From the NCBI GenBank assembly GCA_031761405.1, contig JASEVX010000013.1, forward strand, positions 42,639,674 through 42,703,673: a stretch of DNA of 64,000 nt, read 5' to 3'. The stretch is from Serripes groenlandicus. Taxonomy: Eukaryota > Mollusca > Bivalvia > Cardiida > Cardiidae. Under the pieces are notes generated by a model that saw only the letters and a list, made by a program, of their open reading frames with translations, was not told the origin of the DNA and made no database searches. A program made the translations under genes and the position numbers. The stretch's first letter is position 1, and the number at the start of each line of letters is the position of its first letter. Shown here in pieces: positions 1 through 11,856 of this stretch.

Positions 1-620
1 TGAAACAGAAATCTATAACAAACATGTGATTCATGGTAAACGCCGCTTTCAAAAGCGATTTAGTTATATCTCAATCTAAACCACGTATTCTTTATTTCTG
101 GATGATGGATCAGTAGTTATGCTTCGTAATATACCATGACCACAGTGAGCGGGGAACAAACCAACACGAACGGTCCCAAATGCTGGAGTCTTAACACTTT
201 TCTTCATTCAGACGCTTTTAGAGGCCTCTGGAATTTCTTCTTCTGTCACACTGTTCGCAACTCTATTCAGTTATCCTACAATTATTTATAGATTTTCTAT
301 ATATTAAAGGTCTTTTCACAAGCATCTTTACGAGATATGTTGCATGTTTGCGTTATTAATTTATGAGTGACTCCGTTTGCAGAGTCGTCCAAAGTCGTCT
401 GCATCATGCAAACAGTTACAGAAAATACCGATCGTCGATTTCAGACATGTGTGGGTCAAATTCAATTACTATTTCGTTGCTTCTGTATTATGTATTCAAG
501 CGACTGTGGTCTGTAATAATCCTTTATATCAGTCCAGATAGTAGACTGAGATCTAAGTTTAAGAACGTGCTTAACCCTTTAACATTCGTGTTATGTATAG
601 GGAATATTATGTTGCATTAG
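1..620. repeat. Dispersed duplicated block A, copy 1
   Basis: This stretch aligns by eye with 25205-25680: both begin near a 'tgaaacagaaa' motif, share a run around 'gatggatcagta', and continue through 'ggggaacaaacc' and a CATTCAGACGC motif. The partner is shorter and diverged. The open frame at 363-620 has no recognisable domain and its start is not preserved in the partner, so I do not call a gene. The left edge is cut by the window. Confidence 0.6.
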
Positions 621-1795
621 CAATACAGGTGTTATTATTGTATTACTAAGGGCGTGGACATTTGATATGTTGCGAAACCGAAAGTCGAGAGGAACGTCAA
701 ATTGGCCATGCTCCCCGAGTGGACAATACTTAAACAAGTAGACACAAGGAAACCATGTATCGCTACTGCAACATAAGTTTCCTTTTATTACATTCCATGT
801 ATAACTTTAAAGACAAAATAAATAAAGAAAACACAAATTTCTATATTCTTAACATGGAATTAACATACTTTACACATAAAATATAATTCATGATTTGCAT
901 GTGTAATGCATATTTCAATGACGTCACATAAAAGAGTGACGTACCATTACCATATTTGGTACCGTATTTCACCCCAAGTCAACTACGGAATTTTAATCCG
1001 TCATGTTTGAACTACGCATAACCATCTGCATGTATTTGCACCGTAAAATGTGCAGGTATATAATAAAAAGGATGAAACATGTAATTCAAAGACTATGTGC
1101 AAGCGTCCATCGTCATTAATTATCCGTTTCATAAGTCCAGACATTCGTTGTTTAAGTTACAATTTAGAATGTGCTCAACGTTTACATCCTTGTGGATTAC
1201 AAATATTATTAAAATTGTGTCAGCGTTCTTAAATTTCCTCGATATCCGTCAAGATATCGGACGACGCATTTAAATTAAACTAGTTATAGTGTGTGTAAGA
1301 TATTCGAGCGTCCACGGTCACAAATATCAGTCCTGATTACATATTTGTGTAAAACAAAATTAAATGTGATGAACACTTTACATTCATGATGGGTATCGGA
1401 TGTTGGACTATAAATAAATTAGTTATATTAGAGTGGTATATATGAAAGCGTCCAAGGTCAATATGCATCCCCAATATCAGCCAAGTCAGCAGATAGAGAT
1501 CAGACTTGGGGTAGGAACATGATTTACCGTTTTATATTCTCCATACGTATCGGATGACGCAATAATTTAAACTATAAATATTGCAGTGTGACATATATAT
1601 ATATGTATATGTACTTGATCAATAAATATCGCCATTATCAGTCGAGATAGTAGATTGGGGTCAGTGGGTGAAATTATAGAAAACCTCTTAAAATAACAGA
1701 TCAATTCTTGAAATTTGAAAAGATTTATAAACATTGTGGCATTTTTTTTCAAAATGTGTAATTTCGCCTTTTGCTTAAATGTTTCCACAAGCTGT
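621..1795. repeat. Gene-free stretch with degenerate ~150-bp repeat units
   Basis: No gene is supported. From about 1000 to 1720 several diverged units recur, each with a 'gcgtcca' motif, an 'agtccagat/agtcgagat' motif followed by 'agtaga', and a 'gtatcgga' motif. The same unit type recurs at 27545-28010. 621-1000 shows nothing recognisable. A decayed relative of the TTAA-type MITE (fragments 'aaacattgtggc' and 'caagctgtc') lies at about 1670-1795. Confidence 0.45.
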
Positions 1796-1945
1796 CAACT
1801 GCAAATTATCAAAAACAGTTTAACTAAGGAAAGGAGTTAAACCAACCTTCACACGCCCAAGAACATCCAGTGATTATTTGCATTTGAAATCGAAGCTGGC
1901 ATAAATACATGCTAGAGGACGAACCCCACGTCATACTTTCTATCC
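1796..1945. repeat. ~140-bp dispersed repeat, copy 1 (partner 6605-6745)
   Basis: Both copies share 'aactaaggaaaggagttaaa', 'cttcacacgccca', 'gtgattatttgcatttgaaa' and 'catgctagagga' in the same order. The 6.6-kb copy has about 14 extra bases after the first motif. It has no coding potential. Confidence 0.65.
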
Positions 1946-1948
1946 ATA

Positions 1949-4385
1949 GTAAAAATCGGCGAAGTAGCCGGAGTCATGGATATTTCAGCCGGCTGTATTA
2001 ACAAGCCGGAACAGCTGGAGTTCAGGCCACTCTTGCTGTATCAACAAGCCGCAGTTCCGAATACTTCGGCTATTTTACCAAGCCGTAAAAGCTGTCGTTC
2101 CTGCGTCCCTGGCCAGTTAGAACAGCCTTAACCGTATGAAGTATGTGCAGGCACACTGTCTGGGTTCTTTAGAAAAGTATGTCAGGATTTTGACAGGCAC
2201 AAAAAAGTCAACCGTGCTGTCCTCCGACAGCTCCTGTGCAAAGACCTGTCATATACATGGCTCTGTCATTGACTTTCATTTGCATCGATATATAAAACTT
2301 GTCACATACGAAATATAAAGTACAAACAGTTGATTATACAAGGTTTCTTTGGGTTTGAGATGAGGCCTGAAGTTAATTTCGTTGCCTGTCAGTTTCAATG
2401 GCCCGTAAAAATCCATGTTAAATGATATTGGGTCTGAGGTTTATTTTGTTGTGTGTCAATTACAATGGCCTGTACAATTCCATGTTAAGTGATATGGGGT
2501 CTGAGGTTTAATTTGTTTTCAGTCAGAATGACACGTCAAATCATTGTTAAATGATATTGGGTTTGATGTTTATTTTGTTTTCAGTCAGTTACAATGGCCC
2601 GTACAAATTCATATTAATTCATATTGGGTCTGAGGTTTATTTCGATGTCTGTTGGTTACAATGACATGTACAATTCCATGTTAAGTTATATGGGTGCTGA
2701 GGTTTATTTCGTTGCCAGTCAGTTACAATGACTTGTACAAATCCATGTTAAGTGATATGGGGTTTGAGGTTTATTTAGTTTCCTGTCAGTGAGAATGACC
2801 TGTACAATTCCATGTTAAGTGATATAGTGTCTGAGGTTTATTTCGATGCCTGTCAGTTACAATGACCCGTACAAATCCATGTTAAGTGATATGGGGTCTG
2901 AGGTTTATTTCGTTGCCAGTCAGTTACAATGACCCGTCAAAATCGATGTTATTTGAAATAGGGTGTGATTTTTTTTTGGTTGCCAGTCAGTTACAATGAC
3001 TATTACAAATCCATGTTAAGTGATATGGGGTTTGAGGTTTATTTAGTTGCCAGTCAGTTATAATGACCCGTATAATTCAATGTTAAGTAAACCATGTAAA
3101 CACAAGCATAATGACGAACAGTAACAGTGGAGTTGTAATAACTCGAACATGTGAACAGTCGAATATATCGCTTATTTCAAACCATTCCATGAATGCGAAC
3201 AGTAATAGTGGTGTTGTAATAACTCAAACATGTGAAAAGTCGATTATATCGCTTATTTCAAACCATTCCGGTGAAGGCATTGTCTTTTAAAAACAACGTA
3301 GTAGCAGAAAGTATTGCCTATACAACCAAACAGACCTCTCTGTGCTGTTTTCTTAACATATGTTGTTGTCAGTCTCTTGTCTTGTGCAAGGCAGATACTG
3401 CTTAATTGAGTAAAGCTTAAACAAGTAGATTACTCGAAGTAATTTATGGATCCCTTGCGAAGTCGAGTTATCGAGGGTCTACTGTATTACGGTTACTGCA
3501 AACTTGTTTGGCCGCCAAGTAAACAAAGATACCGAATAACGCAAAGTAGTGAAATAAACCCAACAGATGACTTCCACGTAAGCGTATAAACGTAAAGAAA
3601 ACCTCTTTGAATGAAAGAATAATCCTTCAAATCTGACAATTTGTATTGAGCAGAGATGGAAACAAGCATAAAGTTGCAAAAAGGGACATTGTTCAATATA
3701 AGAACTTTCTTCTTTTGCCACAATGTTCCCAAAAGTGTCTACTGCAGATGCGTAAAAAATGCATATACATGAGGGAAAGGATTTTATTTTCGACCTGAGA
3801 TAACAATTTTCAACCATTTCCTTGATACAACAAAACAATTGTTCAAAACGAACGATTTTGTCATTCTCAAACAATGTGTTCCATGCTATACCTGCAGTCT
3901 TGGGGTTAAGCGACCAAGTCATTGAATCCATTTTTTCCCTAAATATGTCGGTCAAGTTTGTTATTTCATATTCATGTGTCAGATGTCAATTGATATTCAT
4001 AGAATAACATAATGCACATATGAGAGCTGGATATGTCATGGACAATGTTAGATAATATGGTAAAAATTGAAATATTAGATATCTGCCTTTTATCCATTAC
4101 AAGTATTGATTTCTTCACGCAGTAGAACATTATATTTTAAACTACTTATACATTCTTCATCACGAATATTATAATATTCATAACTGATTACTAACTGCTG
4201 TCGATGCTTCTTAAAACCATTAGAAATGCAATAATTGATACATCAATTGGATCGTTCAATCGTTCGTTCCTCTGTCCATTTGTCCGTTCATTATTTCGTG
4301 TATGCATTCATTCAAGCATTTATTTATCAATAAATGATCATATGGTAGACATATATATATGGATATACACATCAATTGTGTTTTT
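1949..4385. repeat. Composite repeat block B, copy 1 (short-array form)
   Basis: The block starts at 'atcggcgaagtagccgg' and runs to about 4385, aligning with 7774-11825. In order it holds a short GCCGGCT/AGCCGG region (~1950-2100), a ~200-bp spacer, a ~67-bp tandem array (about 2340-3105), about two units of the 81-bp repeat (~3109-3270), and a ~1.1-kb tail containing 'aactcgaagtaatttatgga' and a CGTTCGTT-rich segment near 4255-4270. The 2.4-kb length against 4.05 kb for copy 2 is explained almost entirely by array copy number. Frames at 3479-3955 and elsewhere are repeat-derived and not supported as genes. Confidence 0.8.
2340..3105. repeat. ~67-bp tandem array in block B copy 1
   Basis: About eleven diverged units each carry 'gtctgaggtttattt', 'agtcagttacaatgac' and 'tccatgttaagtgata'. 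The same array at 8575-9265 has a similar unit count, so this array is stable between copies while its neighbours are not. Confidence 0.85.
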
Positions 4386-4389
4386 ATAG

Positions 4390-4485
4390 CATTGAAATAC
4401 ATCACTTTTTTCAAAACTATTACAGACATTGCTTTGAAACTTACAATACATGTTCACCGTCATTACCTTCATCAACGTTTCACAC
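4390..4485. repeat. Fragment of the ~190-bp repeat seen at 30.6-31.07 kb
   Basis: The stretch 'attgctttgaaacttacaat' followed by 'gttcaccgtcattaccttca' matches the unit at about 30620-30690. It sits between the end of block B and a recombinase-like fragment and is not present at the end of block B copy 2. Confidence 0.55.
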
Positions 4486-4605
4486 GCCGGTTTTCTTGGT
4501 ATTAGCGAAGTAACCGAATTACGATGTAACGATGTTAATTTCAACAAAGATCACACAGTCATAAAGATCAGAAAGGTGTTTCAGAAGCGTGTCCTTTATC
4601 ATAAA
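4486..4605 (+). pseudogene. Tyrosine-recombinase (DIRS/Ngaro-type) coding fragment
   Basis: In the + strand frame this reads a stretch around AGFLGISEVTELRCNDVNF followed by a DHTVIKIRKV-like stretch. That is the first-arginine box of the tyrosine recombinases found in DIRS/Ngaro retroelements. It is nearly identical in DNA to the minus-strand segment at 44716-44815, where the box reads GFLRISD. Here the position of the catalytic arginine is glycine, a single c-to-g change in 'cttcgt/cttggt'. Only about 40 codons are present, with no start, no downstream HxxR box and no tyrosine box, so it cannot encode an enzyme. It ends abruptly at 'atggcggggtactag', where block C begins. The family call rests on motif memory. 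Confidence 0.65.
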
Positions 4606-4607
4606 TG

Positions 4608-6600
4608 GCGGGGTACTAGTTAAGGCTACAGGAGCGGACATCAAGCGTGATTAATTTAAGTGTAAAGCATTTTAAAACGACTGGGAGAAAACATGAATAA
4701 TATCTTTACATGAAGTATAATTAATAAAAAGTTGAAAACATTGAGGCAAAATGAGAAATTGCTCGTTTTGAGCAATTCCTCCTTTTATTACAATGGTTTC
4801 AAAAGTCCTCGTTTGCAAATGCGTCGGAGTCTGTTTTTATGTTATATATGGTTATATCACTCGAGATCGTACCCTGATGTCAGTCGTTGTTAAATTCACC
4901 TTTAAATAAGTTTAGAAAGTAAACTGAGATCAATCTTGGGTTAAATCAACTTTTTTAAACTTCAAAATTGTTCAACTATTTACATTTAAGTAGTGGGTGA
5001 AGCATATTATATCAGGAATATGTAGTAGCTGTATACATTTGTTAAGCGTCCATGGACAATAGTTTTCCTTTATCACAGTCTAAATATTTGTCTGAGATGT
5101 GTAAGTTTAACGTGAACAGAACAGTCCTGACAATCTGAAAACAAGAAAATTCGGTTTAATTTATTCTGCTAATTGTTGTTGTCGTTAAGTAACCAAAGAT
5201 ACTTAAAAACAATAAGTAGAATAAAAAGTGTTCCACAAACAGCAAGTCTCCAGCGGATGACTTCTATTAAAGTATAGACACTTTCTATAAATAAAAGTAT
5301 GAGGTTTAAAACGGTATACAAAGGGATAATTTGTTAAACAGGAGAAATGTCTCCGTTTTCCATAATGTTTTCCGAAAGTCGGATTATGCAGATGTGTCAA
5401 ATTGCGATAACATGAGGGAAATGGTTCAACTGTGGTTTTGTTTCGACCCAGACACATTAAATAGACCGTTAACCTTATACAATGAAAACAGTGTTCAAAA
5501 CGAACGATTCTTTCCTCCCCACACGATGTTTTCCATTTCATCCCTGTAGTCTTAAATATGGCGTCCTTTTAGTTTTTGATTGTGCAGATTTGCATGCTTA
5601 GGAAACACTCGTTTTGCAGATAAATAATGGCATTTTCGTTTGATTTCAATGCAGTATGCCGTACATTACCATAATAGTATGCCGTACATCCAGTTGTCAA
5701 CAATGTTTAAGCAACCGAGGCATTGAACTCTCCCATGTATTTCCTGTATATGTTGGTCGAGTTCGTGTTTATATTCATGTGTCAGCGGTCAATATATGCG
5801 CTAAAAAAGCCACTAAAAACATAGAACACAGATGTTTTCAACGAAGTGTCTGTTATAAGTGACATGTTAGATAAAGGGTAAAGATTGGGTAACTAAATAT
5901 GCTGTGAGTAGACCGTTTATTATTTCCTCTCGCGTTAGATGCATGTATTGGTAAATATATTTGACTAAGGCATGAGAATACTTAAAATATTCGTTCTTTA
6001 ATTCATTATAAATTTTACATTTTACACTGTTACATTCCTCATCGTGAATACTTGAAAACCTAACTAATTTTAGTTGTCGATGGTTCTTAAAGCCATAATT
6101 AATTGATGAAATCCGTAATGTGTTCGTTGAATTATAGGTTCGTTCGTCCGTCTGTTAATTCGTTCGTTCGTTTATTCGTTCTTACTGTTGTTCATTCGTT
6201 CGTTCGTCCATTCGTTTATTATTTCGCTCTTGCGTCCATTCAGTCTTTCATTCAATACGTGATCAGGTTGCAGACATATATCACTCAAGCTGTTCATACA
6301 TAAGTTTTATAGAAATCACGTAAAGAAAGGGAGATGGTTATGTGGCTTTTCCTGGAACGGCTACCTTATCCGGCAACTAGTAGGAATAGCGTTACATTCT
6401 TACACAATAATTTACCCAATTACACAATTCTCTTCATCGCATATACATACATGTATACACAGCTCGTTGCTATACCAATCATACATATAAACAGGGTGTT
6501 GCTATAGCACAAAATAGGTTCCAAAGACAAAAGGTAGCTTTATCTGAAAACTCGCCAGAATTGAGTCCTATTTTAAATTCCCTCCAACATTCTATTTACG
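4608..6600. repeat. Dispersed block C, copy 1
   Basis: It begins at 'ggcggggtactagttaaggc' and aligns with 48928-50780 over most of its length; 28000-28990 is a third, partial and more diverged copy of its second half. Content in order: a decayed MITE palindrome ('gaaattgctcgttttgagca', ~4750), 'taaccaaagatac' (~5190), a CGTTCG-rich tract (6130-6235), and a tail with 'acgtgatcaggttgc'. Open frames at 5203-5541, 5331-5549 and 5656-5862 are not preserved as proteins across the copies and I do not call genes. Confidence 0.75.
6130..6235. repeat. Degenerate (CGTT)n microsatellite tract
   Basis: Imperfect cgtt/cgtc tetranucleotides recur here, at 28795-28895 and at 50283-50360, always just upstream of a 'cattcagtctttcattcaatacg'-like segment. 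It is therefore an internal part of block C and not an independent locus. Confidence 0.7.
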
Positions 6601-6604
6601 CGCA

Positions 6605-6745
6605 ATGCAAATAACTAAGGAAAGGAGTTAAACCGCGGTTTGATGGAACCTTCACACGCCCAGGAACATTCAGTGATTATTTGCATTTGAAATCGAAGCT
6701 GGCATCAATACATGCTAGAGGACAAACCCCACTTTCTATCCAAAG
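6605..6745. repeat. ~140-bp dispersed repeat, copy 2
   Basis: This is the partner of 1796-1945. It follows block C here, whereas copy 1 precedes block B. Confidence 0.65.
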
Positions 6746-6949
6746 ATTAGCTTTTAACTCTGTCGAGATAGAAACATGTTTAATATGTGGGTACATGTAT
6801 ATTCATTTTAATGCAGTTAACCTTTCACAAAAATTTATTGTATAATAGATGGCAATATATAAGTCTATGGACGTGCTCGGAGGTACCGTATCTACCTATT
6901 GTACATATAATATACACAATTCGTTCATTTAAGTGCGCTCCGACTTGCT

Positions 6950-7065
6950 GGTGTTAGGATAAATGAACCAGTAGTACTGGTTACTTACCCAGAAAACGAC
7001 GTGATATAACTGAACAATTGTTGAAAGCGGCGTAAAAGCACCAATCACTTTAACAGGTTACCATA
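6950..7065 (+). mobile_element. SINE 3' fragment (common tail)
   Basis: It holds 'gtgttaggataaatgaacca', 'agtactggttacttacccag' and 'cgtgatataactgaacaatt', ending near 'gcggcgtaaaagcacc'. It shares this order with the complete SINE at 46881-47285. The tRNA-like head is absent, so this is 5'-truncated. Confidence 0.6.
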
Positions 7066-7484
7066 CATAAATTAGTCATACTTGCTGTTCTCATTTTGAA
7101 CCGTGGATAGTTGGTGTCTGATCGCGTTATCTATATACATGTAGTTTATCTTCATATGACAAGATTATAGTGAATATACGTCAGTAAAAGGAACGAGGGG
7201 CGTAAGCAGGACGAGAACGGATATATTTACAGTGAGTATGTTTTCTCTAACGTTTGCTGCTTTTAACACAGTTTAAAGGAGCTACTAAGCAACTGACATT
7301 TTTAATAAAACAGTTTCTAAATGAACAGAATCGAAAGCAATAACACTAAGCGTACATATACGTGTCTTAATGAGCATGTATATGATTACTATTTACGCTC
7401 GGATTCGATCCCAAGCAAGGTCAGGACAGTTATTTTAAACTCGCTGATAATGGCTTTCTTCCATGACGGTCTGGAATCTGATGG
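7066..7484. other. No gene recognised
   Basis: A 65-codon frame begins at 7321, runs into the SINE tail and lacks any recognised domain. Nothing else is supportable in this stretch. Confidence 0.4.
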
Positions 7485-7620
7485 AGACATGACACCTGGG
7501 GAACCGGTGTCAGGATAAACTGTCCAGGAATAATAGTATTTCATGCCGATACCGCCGTAATATAACATAAATAATGTTGAAAGTACCGTAGTCACCGTAA
7601 CCCACACAACAGTAGACGAA
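7485..7620 (+). mobile_element. Diverged SINE 3' fragment
   Basis: It holds 'accggtgtcaggataaact' and then 'ccgccgtaatataacataaa' and 'atgttgaaagtaccgt', the order of the common SINE tail, with more substitutions than the 6950-7065 copy. Confidence 0.45.
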
Positions 7621-7939
7621 ATAAACCCTTATATTACCATGAACAAAGATCCTAGTTTACGTAGTTTACATTAAACTGTTATAAGCGTCGTTTAATATGT
7701 TCACCGTATTTCATTGGACGTATCTGGATATAGAGATATCGATTTCGATACATTGTACCTTTATATATGTGCGTATAAATCGGCGAAGTAGCCGGAGTCA
7801 TGGATATTTCAGCCGGCTGTATTAACAAGCCGGAACGGCTGGAGTTCAGGCCACTCTTGCTGTATCAACAAGCCGCAGTTCCGAATACTTCGGCAGTATT
7901 AACAAGCCGGACTAGCTGGAGTTCAGGCCACTCCTGCTG

Positions 7940-8290
7940 TATCAACAAGCCGCAGTTCCGAATACTTCGGCTGTATTACCAAGCCGCAGTTCCGAATACT
8001 TCGGCTGTATTACCAAGCCGCAGTTCCGAATACTTCGGCTGTATTACCAAGCCGCAGTTCCGAATACTTCGGCTGTATTAACAAGCCGCAGTTCCGAATA
8101 CTTCGGCTGTATTACCAAGCCGCAGTTCCGAATACTTCGGCTGTATTACCAAGCTGCAGTTCCGAATACTTCGGCTGTATTACCAAGCCGCAGTTCCGAA
8201 TACTTCGGCTGTATAAACAAGCCGGAACGGCTGGAGTTCAGGCCACTCTTGCTGTATACACAAGCCGCAGTTCCGAATACTTCGGCTGAT
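7940..8290. repeat. 34-bp tandem array
   Basis: About nine units carry 'gcagttccgaatacttcggc' followed by 'tgtattaccaagcc', with period 34 counted directly. One unit reads aagctgcag in place of aagccgcag and another reads attaacaag. Copy 1 of block B has only one or two equivalents near 2040-2090. The open frames across it (7800-8081 on +, 8180-8383 on -) are by-products of the repeat. Confidence 0.9.
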
Positions 8291-8574
8291 TACCAAGCCG
8301 TAAAAGATGTCGTTCCCGCGTCCCTGGCCAGTTAGAGGAATCGATTCCAAAAAGCCTGAACCGTATGAAGTATGTGCAGGCACACTGTGGGTTCTTTGGA
8401 AAAGTATGTCAGGATTTTGGCAGGCACAAACAAATTCGACCGTGCTGTCCTCCGACAGCTCTTGTTCAAAGACCTGTTATATACATGGCTCTGTCAATGA
8501 CTTTCATTTGCATCGATATATTAAACATGTCACTTACGAAATATAAAGTACAAACAGTTGATTATACAAGGTTT

Positions 8575-9265
8575 CGTGGGGTTTGAGATGGGGCCTGAAG
8601 TTAATTTCGTTGCCTGTCAGTTCCAATGGCCCGTAAAAATCCATGTTAAATGATATTGGGTCTGAGGTTTATTTTGTTGTGTGTCAATTACAATGGCCTG
8701 TACAATTCCATGTTAAGTGATATGGGGTCTGAGGTTTAATTCGTTTCCAGTCAGAATGACCCGTCAAATCATTGTTAAATGATATTGGGTTTGAGGTTTA
8801 TTTTGTTTTCAGTCAGTTACAATGGCCCGTACAAATTCATATTAATTCGTATTGGGTCTGAGGTTTATTTCGTTGTCTGTTAATTACAATGACCTGTACA
8901 ATTCCATGTTAAGTTATATGGGTTCTGAGGTTTATTTCGTTGCCAGTCAGTTACAATGACTCGTACAAATCCATGTTAAGTGATATGAGGTTTGAGGTTT
9001 ATTTAGTTGCCTGTCAGTGAGAATGACCTGTACAAATCAATGTTAAGTGATATAGTGTCTGAGGTGTATTTCGTTGCCTGTCAGTTACATTGACCCGTAC
9101 AAATCCATGTTAAGTGATATGGGGTCTGAGGTTTAGTTCGTTGCCAGTCAGTTACAATGACCCGTCAAATTCGATGTTATTTTATATAGGGTGTGAACTT
9201 TTTTTTCGTTGCCAGTCTGTTACATTGACCCGTATAAATCAATGTTAAGTAAACCCTGTAAACGC
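8575..9265. repeat. ~67-bp tandem array in block B copy 2
   Basis: Its units are the same as at 2340-3105, and many units match position for position between the two blocks. This indicates that the array predates the block duplication. Confidence 0.85.
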
Positions 9266-9269
9266 AAGC

Positions 9270-10720
9270 ATAATGACGAACAGTAACAGTGGAGTTGAAC
9301 ATGTGAACAGTCGAATATATCGCTTATTTCAAACCATTCCATGATTACAAACAGTAATAGTGGTGTTGTAATAACTCGAACATGTGAACAGTTGAATATA
9401 TCGCTTATTTCAAACCATTCCATGATTACAAACAGTAATAGTGGTGTTGTAATAACTCGAACATGTGAACAGTCGAATATATCGCTTATTTCAAACCATT
9501 CTATGATTACAAATAGTAACAGTGGTGTTGTAATAACTCGAACATGTGAACAGTTGAATATATCGCTTATTTCAAACCATTCTATGATTACAAATAGTAA
9601 TAGAGGTGTTGTAATTACTCGAACATGTGTACAGTTGAATATATCGCTTATTTCAAACCATTCCATGATTACAAACAGTAACAGTGGTGTTGTAATGACT
9701 CGAACATGTGAACAGTTGAATATATCGCTTATTTCAAACCATTCTATGATTACAAATAGTAACAGTGGAGTTGTAATAACTCGAACATGTGAACAGTTGA
9801 ATATATCGCTTATTTCAAACCATTCCATGATTACGAACAGTAATAGTGGAGTTGTAATAACTCGAACATGTGAACAGTTGAATATATCGCTTATTTCAAA
9901 CCATTCCATGATTACGAACAGTAATAGTGGAGTTGTAATAACTCGAACATGTGAACAGTTAATTATATCGCTTATTTCAAACCATTCCATGATTACGAAC
10001 AGTAATAGTGGAGTTGTAATAACTCGAACATGTGAACAGTCGAATATATCGCTTATTTCAAACCATTCCATGATTACGAACAGTAATAGTGGTGTTGTAA
10101 TAACTCGAACATGTGAACAGTTGAATATATCGCTTATTTCAAACCATTCCATGATTACGAACAGTAATAGTGGTGTTGTAATGACTCGAACATGTGAACA
10201 GTCGAATATATCGCTTATTTCAAACCATTCCATGATTACGAACAGTAATAGTGGAGTTGTAATAACTCGAACATGTGAACAGTTGAATATATCGCTTATT
10301 TCAAACCATTCCATGATTACGAACAGTAATAGTGGTGTTGTACTTACTCGAACATGTGAACAGTTGAATATATCGCTTATTTCAAACCATTCCATGATTA
10401 CGAACAGTAATAGTGGTGTTGTAATTACTCGAACATGTGAACAGTTGAATATATCGCTTATTTCAAACCATTCCATGATTACGAGCAGTAATAGTGGAGT
10501 TGTAATAACTCGAACATGTGAACAGTTGAATATATCGCTTATTTCAAACCATTCCATGATTACGAACAGTAATAGTGGTGTTGTAATAACTCGAACATGT
10601 GAACAGTTGAATATATCGCTTATTTCAAACCATTCCATGATTACGAACAGTAATAGTGGTGTTGTAATAACTCGAACATGTGAACAGTTGAATATATCGC
10701 TTATTTCAAACCATTCCAGT
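9270..10720. repeat. 81-bp minisatellite, ~18 units, open on both strands
   Basis: Period 81 is exact for 17 consecutive units from 9341. A unit starts 'atgattacgaacagtaatag' and ends 'cttatttcaaaccattcc'. Because 81 is a multiple of 3 and the unit lacks stops in one frame on each strand, it creates a 465-codon frame on + (9341-10738) and a 502-codon frame on - (9220-10728). Units differ at a few sites, such as cagtcg/cagttg and gtggtg/gtggag. The + frame would read a 27-residue repeat containing MITNSNSG and TRTCEQ. There is no signal peptide, no known domain and no flanking exon evidence, so I treat it as a satellite and not as a gene. Copy 1 of the block has only about two units. Confidence 0.9.
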
Positions 10721-11856
10721 GAAGGCACTGTCTTTTAAAAGCAACGTAGTAGCAGTAATTATTGCCTATGCAATCAAACAGACCTGCCTCTGTGCTATTT
10801 TCTTAACATATTTTTTTATCAGTCTCTTGTTTTTAACAATAAGAGTGAAGTATAAATGAATAGCAAGGCAGATACTGCTTAATTGAGTAAAGCATAAACA
10901 AGTAGATAACTCGAAGTAATTTATGGATCCCTTGCGAAGTCGAGTTATCGAGGGTTTACTGTATTACGGTTACTGCAAACTTGTTTGGCCGCCAAGTAAA
11001 CAAAGATACCGACTAACGCGAAGTAGTGAAATAAACCCAACAGATGACTTCCACGTAAACGTAAAGAAAACCTCTTTGAATGAAAGAATAATCCTTCAAA
11101 TCTGACAATTTGTATTGAACAGAGATGGAAACAAGCATATAGTTGCAAAAAGGGACATTGTTCAATATAAGAACTTTCTTCTTTTGCCACAATGTTCCCA
11201 AAATTGTCTACTGCAGATGCGTAAGAAATGCATAACATGAGGGAAAAGATTTTATTTTCGACCTGAGATAACAAGTTTCAACCATTTCCTTGATACAACA
11301 AAACAAATGTTCAAAACGAACGATTTTGCTATACCTGCAGTCTTGGGGTTAAGCGACCATGTCATTGAATCCATGTTTTCCCTAAATATGTCAGTCCAGT
11401 TTGTTATTTCATATTCATGTGTCAGATGTCAATTGATGTTCATTGAATAACATATATCACATATGAGAGCTGGATATATGTTAGATAATATGGTAAAAAT
11501 TGAAATATTAGATATCTGCCTTTTATCCATTACAAGTATTGATTTCTTCACGCAGTAGAACATTATATTTTAAACTACTTATACATTCTTCATCACGAAT
11601 ATTATAATATTCATAATTGATTACTAACTGCTGTCGATGCTTCTTAAAACCATTAGTAATGCATTAATTGATACATCCATTGGATCGTTCAATCGTTCGT
11701 TCGTCTGTTCATGTGTCTGTTCATTATTTCGTGTATGCATTCATTCAAGCATTTATTTATCAATAAATGATCAAATGATAGACATATATATATGGATATA
11801 CACATCAATTGTGTTTTTATATCATTGAACTACATCAGAACGTGGTGTCACTTTAA

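Larger units (their letters stand above)
7774..11825. repeat. Composite repeat block B, copy 2 (long-array form)
   Basis: It aligns with 1949-4385 but is 1.6 kb longer because the 34-bp array (7940-8290) and the 81-bp array (9270-10720) are expanded. The tail (10730-11825) matches 3280-4385 closely and also 56330-57715. The left boundary 'atcggcgaagtagccgg' is sharp: the sequence before it differs between the two copies. Confidence 0.8.

Noticed and set aside
3479..3955. 158-codon minus-strand frame in block B copy 1
   Set aside because: The equivalent in copy 2 is only 109 codons with different ends and the third copy is shorter still; it is repeat tail sequence.
9220..10738. Long protein frames on both strands over the 81-bp repeat as genes
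   Set aside because: Both frames follow automatically from an 81-bp stop-free unit. There is no domain, signal or exon context.
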